DNA from: a virus
Virus record (IMG/VR): IMGVR_UViG_3300036822_000050
Coordinates: 1-29,278 of that record
Strand: one strand, 5' to 3'
Length of the DNA: 29,278 bases
The translations under genes were made by a program, and so were the position numbers. Under the pieces are notes generated by a model. It worked only from the letters and a program-made list of their open reading frames with translations. It did no database searches and had not been told where the DNA came from. Of the stretch, positions 1-7,873 are shown piece by piece. How positions within the stretch are numbered: the first letter of the stretch is position 1; every line of letters begins with the position of its first letter.

Positions 1-117
1 TTTTCCCCGGTGGCACGACCCCGGCTCAAGCTGGTGAAACCGGGGGACGAGGATACCGACGCCAAGGATAACCCCTGGCGCTCCCTCAAGCTGATCCCAG
101 GTGGCAAAGCGAGCTAA
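1..117 (+). CDS. C-terminal end of probable terminase small subunit (partial)
   Basis: An open frame enters from the left edge and stops with TAA at 115-117. The visible 38 residues are basic and proline-rich and end in NPWRSLKLIPGGKAS. The next gene, the large terminase, starts at GTG 101 inside this one (17-base overlap), the usual arrangement for terS-terL pairs in HK97-like phages, where the small subunit recognises the packaging site. The identity is inferred from position only; the DNA-binding N-terminus is outside the window. It could be another small gene upstream of terL. Confidence 0.5.
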   Translation, partial: FSPVARPRLKLVKPGDEDTDAKDNPWRSLKLIPGGKAS

Positions 118-1804
118 ACGCGCCGGGACCGACCCGCGCCACTTTGTCAGGGACGCCATCGGCTATGCCGAGGACATTGCCGGCAGTCGCGTGCCGGCCT
201 CCCGTCATGCACGGCTCGCCTGCGAGCGGTTTCTGCGTGACATGGAGCTTGCCTCCAGCAAGGGCAGCGAGTGGGAGTTCCGCGCCGATCTGGCGACCCG
301 TGCGATGCTGTTTGCCGCGCAAATGCCCAACATCAAGGGGCCGCAAGCCGGCCAGCCGCTGCAACTGATGGACTGGCAGAAATTTTGCTTCGCCAACATA
401 TTCGGTTTCGTGGAACGGGGCACCACGACGCGCCGGTTCCGCCAGGGGACGGTGTTTGTCCCGCGTGGCAATGGCAAGACGACCATTTCAGCACCAATCG
501 CGCTGTTTATGTCCTTCCTGGAGGGTGAAGGCGGCGCTGAGGGATATGCCGCTGCGGTCACACGGGATCAGGCGCGTATCCTGTTTGAAGCAGCGCAAAA
601 CATGGTCCGCCGGTCACCGGACCTGCAACGCGAGTTCGGCGTCGGCGTGATGACCAATTCGATCTATCAGGAGCGCACCGCATCGCGCTTCATGCCGATC
701 AGTAGCGATGCAAAGGGCCTGGATGGCCTCAACGTCGCCGTGGCGGTGTGCGACGAGATAGGCTCGCATCGCACCAGTGAGGTTTATGACGTTCTGCTCA
801 CTGCCATGGGCAAACGCCGGCAACCGTTCCTCCTGTCCATCTCCACCGCCACCGGCAATAACTCCGGCATCGGCAAGCAACTGTGGGACTACCTGATGCG
901 CGTCCTGGACGGCGCACAGGAGGCCGACCGCTATTTTGGCATCATCTATTCCGTCGATGACACCGACGACCCGTGGGACGAGGCGACGTGGATCAAGGCC
1001 AACCCAGGCTGGGGCGTCTCGGTGGTGCCGAATGCAGTGCGCGCCAACATGCAACAGGCCCGCAATAACGCCGCCCAGGAGAACGCCACGCGCACCCGGC
1101 ACCTCAACATGTGGATCGGGGCCGATGATGCACTGTTCTCCATGCGGGCCTGGACTGCCTGCACCAACACCGACCTGCGCATGGACGACTACCAGGGGCG
1201 CGAGTGCCATCTGGCGATTGACCTTGCCAGCAAGACGGACCTTGCCGCGCTGTGCATGGTGATCCCTGAGGACGACGGCTACGTGGTGTTTGCGCGCTGC
1301 TACTTGAACGAGGCAGCGGTGCTCGACCAGCGCAATGCCTCGTATCCCGGTTGGGCCGCTGAGGGACAACTCATCATCACACCGGGCAACGAAACCGATT
1401 TCCGGTGGATCGAGCGCGACATCATGGACCTTTGCCGGCGCTTCCGGGTGAGCAGCATCGCCTATGATCCATGGCAGGCGACCCACCTTGCCCAGAATCT
1501 GAGCGAGGTGCGCCTTCCGGTGGTGGAGTTCCGCAAGATCACCGCGAACTACAGTGAGCCGACCAAAGAGCTTGACGCCGCGATGCGCGCTGGCCGGCTC
1601 CAGCATGACGGCAACGGCCCGCTGTCCTGGTGCATCTCCAACGTGGTCGGCCACTACGACGCGAACTCCAACGTATTCCCGCGCCGTGCACGGGATGACG
1701 CCAAGATCGACGCCGCCGACGCGCTCATCATGGGCATTGCACGCGCGATGCAGAAACCAGTGGCCAGCGTTTACGAGCGCCGGGGACTGCTGACCTTCGG
1801 ATGA
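101..1804 (+). CDS. terL: Phage terminase large subunit (TerL)
   Basis: ATPase and nuclease motor that packages DNA into the prohead. The 567-residue length is normal for the Terminase_1 family of HK97-like phages. Visible motifs are a Walker A-type loop PRGNGKT (about residues 121-127), a Walker B strand VAVAVCDE (212-219) and a coupling motif STATGNN (248-253). The C-terminal RNase H-like nuclease shows LAIDLASKTD (Asp 374 and Asp 380), IAYDPWQA (Asp 456) and KIDAADAL (Asp 537, Asp 540) as likely metal ligands. The GTG start at 101 gives the first residues MAKRAKRAG and overlaps the upstream gene. The portal gene lies about 380 bases downstream, with one small gene between. Family assignment is secure. 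Confidence 0.95.
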   Translation: MAKRAKRAGTDPRHFVRDAIGYAEDIAGSRVPASRHARLACERFLRDMELASSKGSEWEFRADLATRAMLFAAQMPNIKGPQAGQPLQLMDWQKFCFANIFGFVERGTTTRRFRQGTVFVPRGNGKTTISAPIALFMSFLEGEGGAEGYAAAVTRDQARILFEAAQNMVRRSPDLQREFGVGVMTNSIYQERTASRFMPISSDAKGLDGLNVAVAVCDEIGSHRTSEVYDVLLTAMGKRRQPFLLSISTATGNNSGIGKQLWDYLMRVLDGAQEADRYFGIIYSVDDTDDPWDEATWIKANPGWGVSVVPNAVRANMQQARNNAAQENATRTRHLNMWIGADDALFSMRAWTACTNTDLRMDDYQGRECHLAIDLASKTDLAALCMVIPEDDGYVVFARCYLNEAAVLDQRNASYPGWAAEGQLIITPGNETDFRWIERDIMDLCRRFRVSSIAYDPWQATHLAQNLSEVRLPVVEFRKITANYSEPTKELDAAMRAGRLQHDGNGPLSWCISNVVGHYDANSNVFPRRARDDAKIDAADALIMGIARAMQKPVASVYERRGLLTFG

Positions 1805-1816
1805 AAGGATCGACCG

Positions 1817-2191
1817 ATGCCCGAGTGGAAAACTGATCCGGTGGCTCCGCAGAATGCCGGCGCGGTTCTGGGCGGCAATCAGCCTGGGCACCAGCAATGG
1901 CTGGACATGTCCGCGTCGGTGCCGATCGTCGTTACCATTGCAACGATAGCGTCGCCACTGCCAGCGGGACCCATCGCCATCTCAGGCACCGCAACCCCGG
2001 CTGTCAGTGCGGTGGAGGCAGCGCCGCTGATTGATGGTGTCCCCGGAGCCTTCGTGCCGATGACACCAGGAGCCGGCACCGCATGGTCGGGTGATGTCAC
2101 CATGGCCACCGGCACGCCGGTTCAAATCCGCGCCCGCGCCGTCGAGGAACCGGCACAGTTTGCCGATAGCAACGTGTTTACCGTGACGTGA
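1817..2191 (+). CDS. Small Ig-like-fold hypothetical protein between TerL and portal
   Basis: A 124-residue protein with a good ribosome site (AAAGGA, 7 bases before ATG 1817). It stops in a GTGA overlap with the portal start. From about residue 34 it alternates short hydrophobic strands with Pro/Gly/Ala turns (PIVVTIATIA, PIAISGTATPA, DVTMATGTPVQIRARAVE, SNVFTVT), a pattern typical of phage immunoglobulin-like beta-sandwich domains. No catalytic motif is visible and there is no signal peptide. Ig-like domains in phages usually decorate capsids or tails and may bind host-surface sugars. The Ig-like call is inference from strand pattern; function is unknown. Confidence 0.7.
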   Translation: MPEWKTDPVAPQNAGAVLGGNQPGHQQWLDMSASVPIVVTIATIASPLPAGPIAISGTATPAVSAVEAAPLIDGVPGAFVPMTPGAGTAWSGDVTMATGTPVQIRARAVEEPAQFADSNVFTVT

Positions 2192-3555
2192 GCCAACGCC
2201 CCTACGGCGCTTTGCAGGGCACGCCACGCGAGCCGCGCTTCTCCATGCCCGCAGTGGTGAAGAACGATAGTGCGGTCACCTCCACCCTGGGCGGGCTGGG
2301 TTGGCCGCAACCCATGCTCTACGCCGCGCTGGGCGGCTACGCCTCTAACACGGGCGTTCCCGTTACCCCGTTTACTGCCCTCCAGGCAGCGGCGGTCTAT
2401 GCCTGCGTGCGCGCGGTGTCCCAGGACATCGCAGTGCTGAAGCCCTTCATCCGGCGCACGATGGCAGATGGCAGCTATCGCATCATGCGCAAGCATCCTT
2501 TGCTCAAGCTGTTCGCCAATCCCAACCGCTGGCAAACGCCATTCGAGTTCTGGAGCTACGTCGTCACCTCGCTCTGCCTGCGCGGCAATGCCTTCGTGGT
2601 GGTGGAGCGCAACGGGGCCGGCGATCCGGTGGAGCTTGTCCCGATCGCGCCTGATCGCTGCACCATCATGCTCACCGATGACGGTGAAATGTGGTATCGC
2701 ATCAACTCGCGTCGTCTGGGTTATGGCCTCCTGGTGCCGCCTGACGACATGCTGCACCTCAAAAATATCAGCCTGGACGGCTACATAGGCGTCTCGCCCA
2801 TCGCCATTGCCCAGGATGTCATCGGCCTCGCTCTGGCCACCCAGCAACACGGCGGCATCCTGTTCCGCCAGGGCGGACAGGTTAGCGGCGTCATCAAGTT
2901 CCCCGGTGTTCTGAGCAAAGAAGCATCCGACAGGATGGCCAACTCGTGGCGCGAAACCCATGCCGGTGTGCAGAACGCGCACAAGATCGCCGTGCTGGAG
3001 GAAGGCGGCAGCTTCGACAAGATCGCCATGACCAACGAGGACTCGCAATTCCTGGAAACCCGGCGCTTCCAGGTGATCGACATATGCCGGCTCTATGGCG
3101 TGCCACCGCACCGGCTGGGCGAGTTGGACAAGGCCACGTTGAACAATATCGAGCAACAAAATCAGCAATACGTGGACAGCGCATTGAAGCCGACCGCGCG
3201 CTCCATCGAGCAACTGTGCGACCGCCACCTGCTATTCGAGGACGAGCGCGAGACGCTGGAGGTAAAATTCGACTTTGACGACATGACACGGGGTGACCTG
3301 CTCACCCGGTATCAGGCCTATCAGATCGGCACCCTTAACGGCTGGCTGAACCGCGATGAGGTGCGCGCGAAGGAGAACATGGACCCGATTGCCGATGGGT
3401 CCGGTGACGAATACCGCGTGCCCCTGAACACCGCAGATCCGACCAAGCCGCAGGAGGTTACGCCGCCTGTGCCGAATGCCAGTGCACCGGGGGCCGCGAA
3501 GCCCGATGCCACTGCACCCAACCCAGGACCGGGGGAGAGCGATGCAGATCGTTAG
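2188..3555 (+). CDS. Phage portal protein, HK97 family
   Basis: Dodecameric ring at the capsid vertex through which DNA enters and leaves. The 455 residues show the HK97-family portal pattern: AAAVYACVRAVSQDIAVLKP near residues 70-90, HPLLKLFANPNRWQTPFEFW, GNAFVVVERN, then PDDMLHLKNIS and YIGVSPI, and the clip and wing part with YGVPPHRLGELDKATLNNIE. The C-terminal tail is Pro/Ala-rich and disordered. The GTG start at 2188 overlaps the previous stop by four bases (GTGA); an internal ATG at 2245 is a less likely start. The protease gene begins inside the 3' end, so portal and protease are probably translationally coupled. Confidence 0.95.
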   Translation: MSQRPYGALQGTPREPRFSMPAVVKNDSAVTSTLGGLGWPQPMLYAALGGYASNTGVPVTPFTALQAAAVYACVRAVSQDIAVLKPFIRRTMADGSYRIMRKHPLLKLFANPNRWQTPFEFWSYVVTSLCLRGNAFVVVERNGAGDPVELVPIAPDRCTIMLTDDGEMWYRINSRRLGYGLLVPPDDMLHLKNISLDGYIGVSPIAIAQDVIGLALATQQHGGILFRQGGQVSGVIKFPGVLSKEASDRMANSWRETHAGVQNAHKIAVLEEGGSFDKIAMTNEDSQFLETRRFQVIDICRLYGVPPHRLGELDKATLNNIEQQNQQYVDSALKPTARSIEQLCDRHLLFEDERETLEVKFDFDDMTRGDLLTRYQAYQIGTLNGWLNRDEVRAKENMDPIADGSGDEYRVPLNTADPTKPQEVTPPVPNASAPGAAKPDATAPNPGPGESDADR

Positions 3556-4216
3556 CGCCACGCAATTTAAGACGCTGAACCGCAGCCGCAACGTCACCCG
3601 TGCCGGCCTGGGCGTGCGCAAGCAAATCATCTCAGCGCCTGAGGTGCTGGCCGGCGACCAGCGTGCGCTGCGCTTCACCATCTCCACCGGAGCAGTGGAC
3701 CGCGAGCAGGACTCCATCGCCGTCAAGGGCTGGGACCTCTCGGCATTCAAACGCAACCCGGTGGTCCTGTGGGGACACGATGCGAGCCGCCTGCCCATCG
3801 GTCGCGCGGTGGATGTCGGCATTGTCGATGATGCACTCATGGCGACGGTGGAGTTCATCCCTCCCGAGACGCCGGAGGCCGGCGCGTTTGCCGATGCCGT
3901 TTACCGGCTGGCGCGCACCGGATTTATCGCCGCGACCAGTGTTGGATTTAGGCCGCTCAAATGGTCCTTCACTGACGACCCGGAGCGCGGCGCGGACGAT
4001 TGGTGGCCTGGAGTGGATTTCGAGGCCCAGGAGCTAGTCGAGCTTTCCGTGGTCACCGTGCCGGCAAACCCCGAGGCGCTGATCGAGCCAGCGCAACAGG
4101 TGGCCACACCCAACCCGGACACCGGGGAGGAAGTGACGCAACTCAACGAAGAACAAGCAAAAGCACGGGCGCACCGCCGACGTGTGCTCCAACTCGCGAT
4201 GGCTACGGGGGCCTGA
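3542..4216 (+). CDS. HK97-family prohead maturation protease
   Basis: Serine protease (U35 type) that cleaves the capsid N-terminal scaffold domain during head maturation. The chosen start is ATG 3542, preceded by GGGGGAGAG, giving 224 residues and a 14-base overlap with the portal gene; the frame is open farther upstream without a better ribosome site. Visible are RFTISTGAVDREQDSIAVKG (44-63), the catalytic-His region LWGHD (His 79), the catalytic-Ser region TSVGFRP (Ser 133) and the strand ELSVVTVPANPEAL (167-180). The Lys/Arg-rich C-terminus may act inside the prohead. Neighbouring portal and capsid genes confirm the role. Confidence 0.93.
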   Translation: MQIVSATQFKTLNRSRNVTRAGLGVRKQIISAPEVLAGDQRALRFTISTGAVDREQDSIAVKGWDLSAFKRNPVVLWGHDASRLPIGRAVDVGIVDDALMATVEFIPPETPEAGAFADAVYRLARTGFIAATSVGFRPLKWSFTDDPERGADDWWPGVDFEAQELVELSVVTVPANPEALIEPAQQVATPNPDTGEEVTQLNEEQAKARAHRRRVLQLAMATGA

Positions 4217-4269
4217 TGCCGGCCCTGCAACTGCGCACATGGCGCATCACAAAATGAGGGACTAAGGCA

Positions 4270-5790
4270 ATGGCTACACTGTCCGAGAAACATCGCGAAT
4301 TGAAGCGTCGGCGCGCTGAGATTGTCGCCAAGATGGCAGCAATCGTCCAGCGGGAGGACGATGAGGACAAGCCGGCAGACGATGAGCAGTCCACCACGTT
4401 CGAGCAGCTTGCCGAGCAACTGGCGACACTCGATGCGCGGCTCCGCAACATCGCCGCTGCCATGCAGGCTGCGGCTGAGGGCGCAACTGATCCAGCCGAT
4501 GGCGAGGGCGACCCTGACGACGACGACAAGGCGCTGCGCGGTTTCCGCTTCCGCCAGGGAGCAGGACCAGCGCAGGCGAAAAAGACGCCCAAGGCTGGGC
4601 CTGGAATGCAGGCGGCACGCTACGTCATCGGCCTGCTGCACGCCCGTTTCCACAAGGTGTCACTGGAGAAAGCGGCAGAGTTTGTCGAAAACCGCTTCGG
4701 TGATGTGGTGGTCGCCCGTGCACTCAATGCCGGCGTGACAGGTGAAGGCGGGGCCTTAATACCGCAAGATTTTATGGCAGACCTGATCGAGCTACTGCGT
4801 GCCAACACGGCGGTGCGTGGTGCAAGCCCGATGGAGGTGGGGATGCCGATGGGTAACCTCACCATCCCCCGTCTCGCGGGCGGTGCCACGGCGGCATACC
4901 AGAACGAACTGGATGACATCGCAATCAGCCAAGAGCGATTCGATGATGTCAACTTCGTCGCGCGGAAACTGACGGCGATGGTTCCGGTCAGCAATGACCT
5001 GATCCGCCGTGCTCCCATCGGCATCGAGGAAGTCGTGCGCGATGACCTTGTGCAGACCGTGGCACGCCGGGAGGACCTTGCCTTCCTGCGCGGCGACGGC
5101 ACCGACAAGGGGCCGGTGGGAATGCGTCACCTCGCGTTGCCGGCAAACATCGTCACCGTGCCGGCCATGCCGGCCACGCCATCTGCCGGTGATGCACTGA
5201 CTGCGATCCTGGACGGTGCATCGACGGCGCTCCTGGCGTTGCAAAACGGCATGTCGCGCATGATCCGCCCGACCTGGATCATGGCACCCACCGTGGCACG
5301 CTTCATCGCCACGGCGCGCGATCAGGTGGGCGGCTTCTACTTCAAGGATGAGATGGAGGCCGGCAAATTCGAGGGTTATCCGGTGCGGCTGACGCAACAG
5401 ATACCGACCAACCTCTCGGTTGCCACCTATACCAAGGGCAGCGAAATCTACTTCGTGGATATGGCGGATTTCGTCATTGCCGACACTTACAACGTGGTCG
5501 TGGATGCCTCCGACGTTGCCTCCTACAACGATGGGACTGGCATGGTGTCCAGTTTCCAGCGCGATCAGTCGTTGTTCCGGGTGATTGCCGAGCACGACTG
5601 CAACATGCGCCACCTCCAGAGCCTCGTGGTGCTGCTCACCCAGGACTGGGCCTTCGCCGGCGTCCCAGGTGCGGCTGGCGCGCCTTACTCCACCCAGCCA
5701 CTCAACCCCACATGGTCGCAGGCTGGTGCCATCAGGCCTGCGGTGGCGACCGGGGCGAACCCGCCGCCGACGCTCACCGATCCAACGTAG
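4270..5790 (+). CDS. Major capsid protein, HK97 fold, with N-terminal scaffold (delta) domain
   Basis: Main shell protein of the head. The ATG at 4270 follows GAGGGACTAAGG. Of 506 residues, the first 110 or so are charged and coiled-coil-like (LSEKHRELKRRRAEIVAKM, then an acidic stretch with DPDDDD near 81-86), which fits an internal scaffold removed by the adjacent protease. The HK97-fold part begins around residue 155-165 with AGVTGEGGALIPQDF, then TIPRLAGG and LVPVSNDL-type sequence (MVPVSNDLIRRAP), and REDLAFLRGDGT. The C-terminus (about 470-506) is Pro/Ala-rich. The exact protease site cannot be read from sequence alone. Confidence 0.95.
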   Translation: MATLSEKHRELKRRRAEIVAKMAAIVQREDDEDKPADDEQSTTFEQLAEQLATLDARLRNIAAAMQAAAEGATDPADGEGDPDDDDKALRGFRFRQGAGPAQAKKTPKAGPGMQAARYVIGLLHARFHKVSLEKAAEFVENRFGDVVVARALNAGVTGEGGALIPQDFMADLIELLRANTAVRGASPMEVGMPMGNLTIPRLAGGATAAYQNELDDIAISQERFDDVNFVARKLTAMVPVSNDLIRRAPIGIEEVVRDDLVQTVARREDLAFLRGDGTDKGPVGMRHLALPANIVTVPAMPATPSAGDALTAILDGASTALLALQNGMSRMIRPTWIMAPTVARFIATARDQVGGFYFKDEMEAGKFEGYPVRLTQQIPTNLSVATYTKGSEIYFVDMADFVIADTYNVVVDASDVASYNDGTGMVSSFQRDQSLFRVIAEHDCNMRHLQSLVVLLTQDWAFAGVPGAAGAPYSTQPLNPTWSQAGAIRPAVATGANPPPTLTDPT

Positions 5791-5803
5791 GAGACACGCG
5801 CCA

Positions 5804-6025
5804 ATGTCCGACAACTTCATCGCCCGCGTGCGTTTCCTACGACGGTGGAATAACCTCAACACTGGCGATGTCGCTGTGTTTCCCCTGGGCATGGCGCAAT
5901 CGTTGGTGGGAAATCGCTACGCCGAGGCTATGGCACCACCGGAATCCGCTGTGGCAACTCAGGCAGTCCCACCGACCCCTGCCTCCGTGCCACAGCGGGG
6001 ACCAGCGCAGACGGTGCGCAAGTAG
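5804..6025 (+). CDS. Small hypothetical protein between capsid and connector
   Basis: A 73-residue gene starting at ATG 5804, 13 bases after the capsid stop and preceded by GGAGACACG. The first half (NFIARVRFLRRWNNLNTGD, AVFPLGMAQSLV) looks like a small folded domain. The second half is Pro/Ala/Gln-rich and probably disordered. Similar short proteins lie between capsid and gp6-type connector genes in many tailed phages, but I do not recognise the family. The open frame runs farther upstream into the capsid gene; ribosome site and gene order favour 5804. Confidence 0.7.
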   Translation: MSDNFIARVRFLRRWNNLNTGDVAVFPLGMAQSLVGNRYAEAMAPPESAVATQAVPPTPASVPQRGPAQTVRK

Positions 6026-6026
6026 G

Positions 6027-6656
6027 ATGTATGCCGGCCTGCGCGTGATCCAGGCTCCGGCGACCGAACCGCTCACGCTCGATGTCGTGCGCCAGCATTG
6101 CCGGGTGGACGCCAACTACGACGACAATCTGCTGACGATGTATCTAACCAGCGCGCGGCTATGGGCCGAGTCCTGGCTCAACCGCGCGCTGCTCACTCAA
6201 AAGCTGCAATACAGCGTCACCTGGGCACCACCACCGACCGCTACGCCCTTGGTGCCGCAATCGCTGATCGTGTTCCCGCTCAACTGGCCACCACTGGTCA
6301 AACGCCCGATCGAGCTTCCCCGTGCTCCCGCGCAATCAGTGGAAAGCATCATGTGGGGACCGCTGGAGGACATGCAGCTTGCCGATCCCAGTGACTACAC
6401 GCTGAACCTGGGCGTCGAGCCGGGTTACATCGCCGTCAAGCCGCAATTGCTCCCGCAAATCCCGCAACAGTCCATGGTGATCGACTACACCGCTGGTTAT
6501 GGCACCGACCCGACGGCGATCCCCGTGCCAATCCTTCACGCTATCCTGTTGCTGACGGCGTTCCTCTACGAGCAGCGCGGCGACATCGACTCTGCCATGC
6601 CCAACGCCGCGAAGCTGCTCATGTGGCCGCACAGGTTGTGGACGTTCAGCGGATGA
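6027..6656 (+). CDS. Head-tail connector, phiE125 gp8 / HK97 gp6-like
   Basis: Adaptor ring that attaches under the portal. The N-terminus GLRVIQAPATEPLTLDVVRQ followed by HCRVDANYDDNLL and a helix SARLWAESWLNRALL is the hallmark of the phiE125 gp8/gp6-like family; the end (MVIDYTAGYG and IPVPILHAILLLTAFLYEQRG) is also typical. The start ATG 6027 lies two bases after the upstream stop, giving 209 residues; the frame is open far upstream over the capsid 3' end, but homology begins here. The stop overlaps the next tiny gene in ATGA. Confidence 0.9.
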   Translation: MYAGLRVIQAPATEPLTLDVVRQHCRVDANYDDNLLTMYLTSARLWAESWLNRALLTQKLQYSVTWAPPPTATPLVPQSLIVFPLNWPPLVKRPIELPRAPAQSVESIMWGPLEDMQLADPSDYTLNLGVEPGYIAVKPQLLPQIPQQSMVIDYTAGYGTDPTAIPVPILHAILLLTAFLYEQRGDIDSAMPNAAKLLMWPHRLWTFSG

Positions 6657-6718
6657 AGGTGACGCTCGCGGCCATCCTGCTCCTGTGCGCGGTCATCCTG
6701 GTCGATCTCCTGTGGTGA
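6653..6718 (+). CDS. 21-residue hydrophobic peptide (candidate)
   Basis: A very short frame beginning in an ATGA overlap with the connector stop. It encodes 21 residues (MKVTLAAILLLCAVILVDLL then Trp), nearly all hydrophobic after an N-terminal Lys: one membrane-spanning segment or a signal-like peptide. The ATGA coupling and the following membrane-peptide gene support real translation; length alone does not. Function unknown; it may be a leader that couples the connector gene to the next gene. Confidence 0.45.
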   Translation: MKVTLAAILLLCAVILVDLLW

Positions 6719-6725
6719 GGTTCCC

Positions 6726-6893
6726 ATGTCACCCGTGACGCTCATCATCGTCATTCTGTTGGTGCTGCTCCTGGCGGGCGGCGGCTATGGTTTCCGCGCC
6801 GGCTGGGCACTGCCGAACTACTATTACGGCGGCGGCACCCTGCTCGTGATCCTGGTCGTTGTGCTCGTGCTGCTCCTGTTCGGCTACCTGTGA
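6726..6893 (+). CDS. 55-residue two-pass membrane protein, DUF3309-like
   Basis: ATG 6726 lies 7 bases after the previous stop, with GTGAGG just upstream. Residues 4-17 (VTLIIVILLVLLLA) and about 39-54 (LLVILVVVLVLLLFGY) are strongly hydrophobic, separated by a Gly/Tyr/Trp-rich loop with GYGFRAGW and NYYYGGG. This helix, aromatic-glycine loop, helix layout resembles DUF3309-type small proteins of proteobacteria; that assignment is from pattern only. The gene ends exactly where the head-closure gene starts (TGA then ATG). A membrane protein inside the head-tail joining block is unexpected, so it may be a moron or lysis-related gene. Confidence 0.65.
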   Translation: MSPVTLIIVILLVLLLAGGGYGFRAGWALPNYYYGGGTLLVILVVVLVLLLFGYL

Positions 6894-7325
6894 ATGCCTG
6901 ACAACCCGACCGGGCAACTTGCACGCGGCATCGGTGCACTGCGCTGGACGGTGACCTTGTACCGCCGCGATCAGGCACCAGGACCGAATGAGGCGATCAC
7001 CGAAACCCTGGTGCCTATCGGCGTGGTGCGGGCCGACGTGCAACCCTCCTATCCTTCGACGCTCTATAACTCCACCGCCGTCGATACGCCGGTCACCCAC
7101 CTGATAACCACGCGGTGGCTGAACCTGATCGAGACAACCAACGTCATCATCCGCAACACGCTGTGGCCGACGCCGCGTGCTGAGATATTCCGGGTGCGCC
7201 GTGCAAAAGAGGTGGCCGGTCGCAAACGGTTCTGCGAGTTCGAGTGCGAGTTCGAGCGGTGGGCAGCAATCAGTGATGACGGCGACCCGGCCCGCTCCCA
7301 GGCCTTCGCGGAAAATCCACCGTGA
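6894..7325 (+). CDS. Head closure / head-tail joining protein (SPP1 gp16-like)
   Basis: A 143-residue protein with the features of the phage head-tail joining family: a beta-rich N-terminus (RWTVTLYRRDQAPGPNEAI), VRADVQPSYP, and a late HLITTRWLN-type strand followed by FRVRRAKEVAGRKRF. Its place after the gp6-like connector and before the gp10-like protein matches HK97 and lambda-type morphogenesis order. ATG 6894 follows directly on the preceding stop, and the 3' end overlaps the next gene in GTGA. The ring probably seals DNA in the head and docks the tail. Family assignment is good but not certain. Confidence 0.8.
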   Translation: MPDNPTGQLARGIGALRWTVTLYRRDQAPGPNEAITETLVPIGVVRADVQPSYPSTLYNSTAVDTPVTHLITTRWLNLIETTNVIIRNTLWPTPRAEIFRVRRAKEVAGRKRFCEFECEFERWAAISDDGDPARSQAFAENPP

Positions 7326-7873
7326 GCGATCTTAAATTGCAGGTGACATCCTGGGGCGAGGTTGCCCTGGACAAGCGGCGACTCAAGGCAGTGATGCGCG
7401 CTGCCGGCAACGACGTGCGCAGCAAGACTGCCAAGCTCATCAACCAAAGCAGCGGCGGGGGGCGATCCTACGCAGGCGGTGGCGGGTCCCGGTATCGGGG
7501 GGCATACGTCAACCATCCTTACACCGCATCGGCCCCAGGCGAGGCCCCTGTGCGCGTATCAGGCACGTTGCGGCAATCCCTCAAGACGTATCCATTCAAG
7601 TCTGGCGAGGGCTTCGCCGTGCGGGCGCGGATTTATTACGCGCTGTTCCTGGAGGTCGGCGCGTTCGGTGGCCGTCCAGGCAAATCCAGGCAGCGCGAGC
7701 GTGGCAAATTGTCGCGCAGTGTGCGATCCCAGCGGGCTAAGGCACGCGGCGAGCGGCGCGAAATGGAGCCGCGCCCCTTCCTGGATCGCGTGATGGAGCA
7801 GGAGGGACCGGAGCTAGATCGCCGCGTGCGTGCCGCCCTGGTCAATAGCCTCACCTGGAAGCAAACCAAGTGA
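7322..7873 (+). CDS. HK97 gp10-like tail-joining protein
   Basis: A 183-residue basic protein starting with GTG 7322 in a GTGA overlap. Typical signals are SAPGEAPVRVSGTLRQSLKT (near residues 73-92), YYALFLEVGAFGGRPGKS and MEPRPFLDRVMEQ near the C-terminus, which is the HK97 gp10 family pattern (the 'PG.P....G.LR.S' box and 'RPFL' box). A Gly-rich insertion (SSGGGRSYAGGGGSRYRG) lies before the first box, and an Arg/Lys/Ser-rich loop between the boxes is unusually basic. It is the last gene of head or siphovirus type before the Mu-like tail genes. Confidence 0.85.
   Translation: MSDLKLQVTSWGEVALDKRRLKAVMRAAGNDVRSKTAKLINQSSGGGRSYAGGGGSRYRGAYVNHPYTASAPGEAPVRVSGTLRQSLKTYPFKSGEGFAVRARIYYALFLEVGAFGGRPGKSRQRERGKLSRSVRSQRAKARGERREMEPRPFLDRVMEQEGPELDRRVRAALVNSLTWKQTK

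Noticed and set aside
614-1897. Long - strand open frame (427 codons) opposite TerL
   Set aside because: It is antisense to a certain TerL gene, has Arg/His/Val-rich low-quality sequence and no motif; long antisense frames are expected at this GC content.
2122-3228. Long - strand open frame (368 codons) opposite the portal gene
   Set aside because: Shadow of the portal codon pattern; no ribosome site or recognisable domain.
4792-5892. Long - strand open frame (366 codons) opposite the capsid gene
   Set aside because: Shadow frame, rich in Arg, His and Gly, with no family features.
5712-6026. Upstream extension of the connector reading frame
   Set aside because: It overlaps the capsid 3' end and the small gene at 5804 in another frame; family similarity begins only at 6027.
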